A DNA stretch of 5,100 bases from Flavobacteriales bacterium (GTDB lineage: Bacteria > Bacteroidota > Bacteroidia > Flavobacteriales_D > Sanyastnellaceae), in the NCBI GenBank assembly GCA_947464885.1, contig CANHYZ010000190.1, forward strand, positions 1 to 5,100, read 5' to 3'. Positions within the stretch are counted from its first letter, which is position 1; every line of letters begins with the position of its first letter. Below are positions 4,483 through 5,100 of the stretch, one piece after another. The notes beneath the pieces are model-generated. The model searched no databases, had not been told where the DNA came from, and saw only the letters and a program-made list of their open reading frames with translations. Made by a program: the position numbers and the translations under genes.

Positions 4483-5100
4483 TTATAGCGGTCGGTATTC
4501 GAAATTTCGAATGACCACCTCGTGTTGGAGTTGGTTGTTAGGACCAATGGACGAGTAGGGCAGCGTCCATAAATTCATGCGGGCATTGGTGTGTCCACCC
4601 GGAGCGGGAATCACAATGGGCTGTGATGTCTGACCACCGTCGATCTTTACGCGCGGCGGATGGTTCAAATCGAAGTCCCATGTCGCCAGTGGAGTGCCTT
4701 CTGCTTTCTCGCCCTTGTAACTTGCCCAGGTAATTAAGGTGTCGGTCCAGGTGAAGGTGTGCGTCGTCACGCTGCGCAAGTCTTCTGCCTCAATTTCACG
4801 TTCACGCGTTCGCTCAGCGAAGAAGCCCCCAAACGACACGGGCTGCACCGAGAATGTCGTAGGTGCAGTGCTGGCAGAATCGCCCCACTTGGCGAATTCA
4901 ATATCGACCTCGCTGTTTCCGTCAGAAAAGAATGTACTGTCATCCCAAGTGAATAAACCGAAAACAACATTCTCCGAGAAGTTCATCGGATCGGCCTGAA
5001 TGGTCCACGTATAGGTGCCATACCCCAAATTGTCGCGGCCAACGACTTCTGATGAATACCACACCCCATCGTGCTGAGCAATGGTGAGGTGCAGCCAACC
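4483..5100 (-). CDS. Glycoside hydrolase family 16-like protein, C-terminal part (N-terminus outside window)
   Basis: The frame is open to the right edge, so the GTG at 5064 is not a supported start; about 205 residues are visible, beginning GWLHLTIAQHDGVWYSSEVV. The GH16 signature ExDxE is seen as EVDIEF, with the first Glu (nucleophile), Asp and last Glu (acid/base) encoded between 4911 and 4897. Flanking sequence fits a GH16 beta-sandwich: LGYGTYTWTIQAD, NVVFGLFTWDD before the motif, THTFTWTDTLITWASY after it, and ARMNLWTLPYSS...EVVIRNFEY as the closing strands. GH16 enzymes cleave beta-1,3/1,4-glucans or galactans, usually outside the cell; the substrate cannot be told from this part. The protein stops right after the fold, so there is no C-terminal binding module or type IX secretion sorting domain. 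It converges on the SPFH gene and is separately transcribed. Confidence 0.85.
   Translation of the reverse strand, partial: GWLHLTIAQHDGVWYSSEVVGRDNLGYGTYTWTIQADPMNFSENVVFGLFTWDDSTFFSDGNSEVDIEFAKWGDSASTAPTTFSVQPVSFGGFFAERTREREIEAEDLRSVTTHTFTWTDTLITWASYKGEKAEGTPLATWDFDLNHPPRVKIDGGQTSQPIVIPAPGGHTNARMNLWTLPYSSIGPNNQLQHEVVIRNFEYRPL
4497..4512. repeat. 16-bp perfect palindrome inside the 3' end of the GH16 gene
   Basis: ATTCGAAATTTCGAAT equals its own reverse complement. It encodes the conserved closing strand (IRNFEY) of the GH16 domain. On the minus strand it is followed after the stop by a T-rich stretch (4471-4482), but the T-run lies too far from the stem for a standard intrinsic terminator. 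It may be chance, or a weak contributor to 3'-end structure. Confidence 0.5.

Noticed and set aside
4481..4488. TATAAT-like sequence on the minus strand at the end of the GH16 gene
   Set aside because: No -35 partner is visible, it would only transcribe the repeat cluster, and the lineage probably does not use this consensus. It is made by the Leu codon and TAA stop followed by AT-rich sequence.

Overview
The window looks like a piece of a Bacteroidota chromosome, or a close relative of that phylum. The evidence is protein style: a short MenC with the motif run SIEQPI...LCEKSPIPIALDEELIG, a short (~350 aa) MenE, and starts that mostly lack Shine-Dalgarno sequences and sit behind A/T-rich bases. 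Base composition is mid-range in the genes and strongly G+C-rich only in one repeat cluster. The genus cannot be named from the sequence.

Left part (1-3245, + strand): a compact co-directional operon. The 3' end of a multi-pass membrane protein (DUF418 / heparan-glucosaminide acetyltransferase-like) overlaps menC by 4 bases. menC overlaps menE by 4 bases. menE is followed after 2 bases by rdgB. MenC and MenE are consecutive steps of menaquinone biosynthesis: SHCHC to o-succinylbenzoate, then to o-succinylbenzoyl-CoA. RdgB is a nucleotide-pool house-cleaning enzyme that appears to share the transcript. All three show intact active-site motifs.

Middle (3246-4221, + strand): a 46-base spacer containing a C-rich CCCTAA-like run, then a 309-aa membrane-anchored SPFH/band-7 (stomatin/prohibitin-like) protein. 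It has one N-terminal membrane segment and a long Ala/Glu-rich helical region.

Right part (4218-5100): the SPFH gene converges on a glycoside hydrolase family 16-like gene on the minus strand, whose N-terminus lies beyond the window. The 261 bases between the two stop codons are mostly filled by a G+C-rich palindromic repeat cluster. It is built from two alternating modules (A-B-A-B-truncated A), and its first bases supply the TAG stop codon of the SPFH gene. Module B is an 8-bp hairpin followed, on the minus strand only, by TTTTAA, so it may serve as a weak terminator for the GH16 gene.

I see no tRNA, rRNA, CRISPR array, transposase or recognisable defence system. The genes are ordinary. 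The most noteworthy structure is the composite intergenic repeat and how it abuts the SPFH reading frame.
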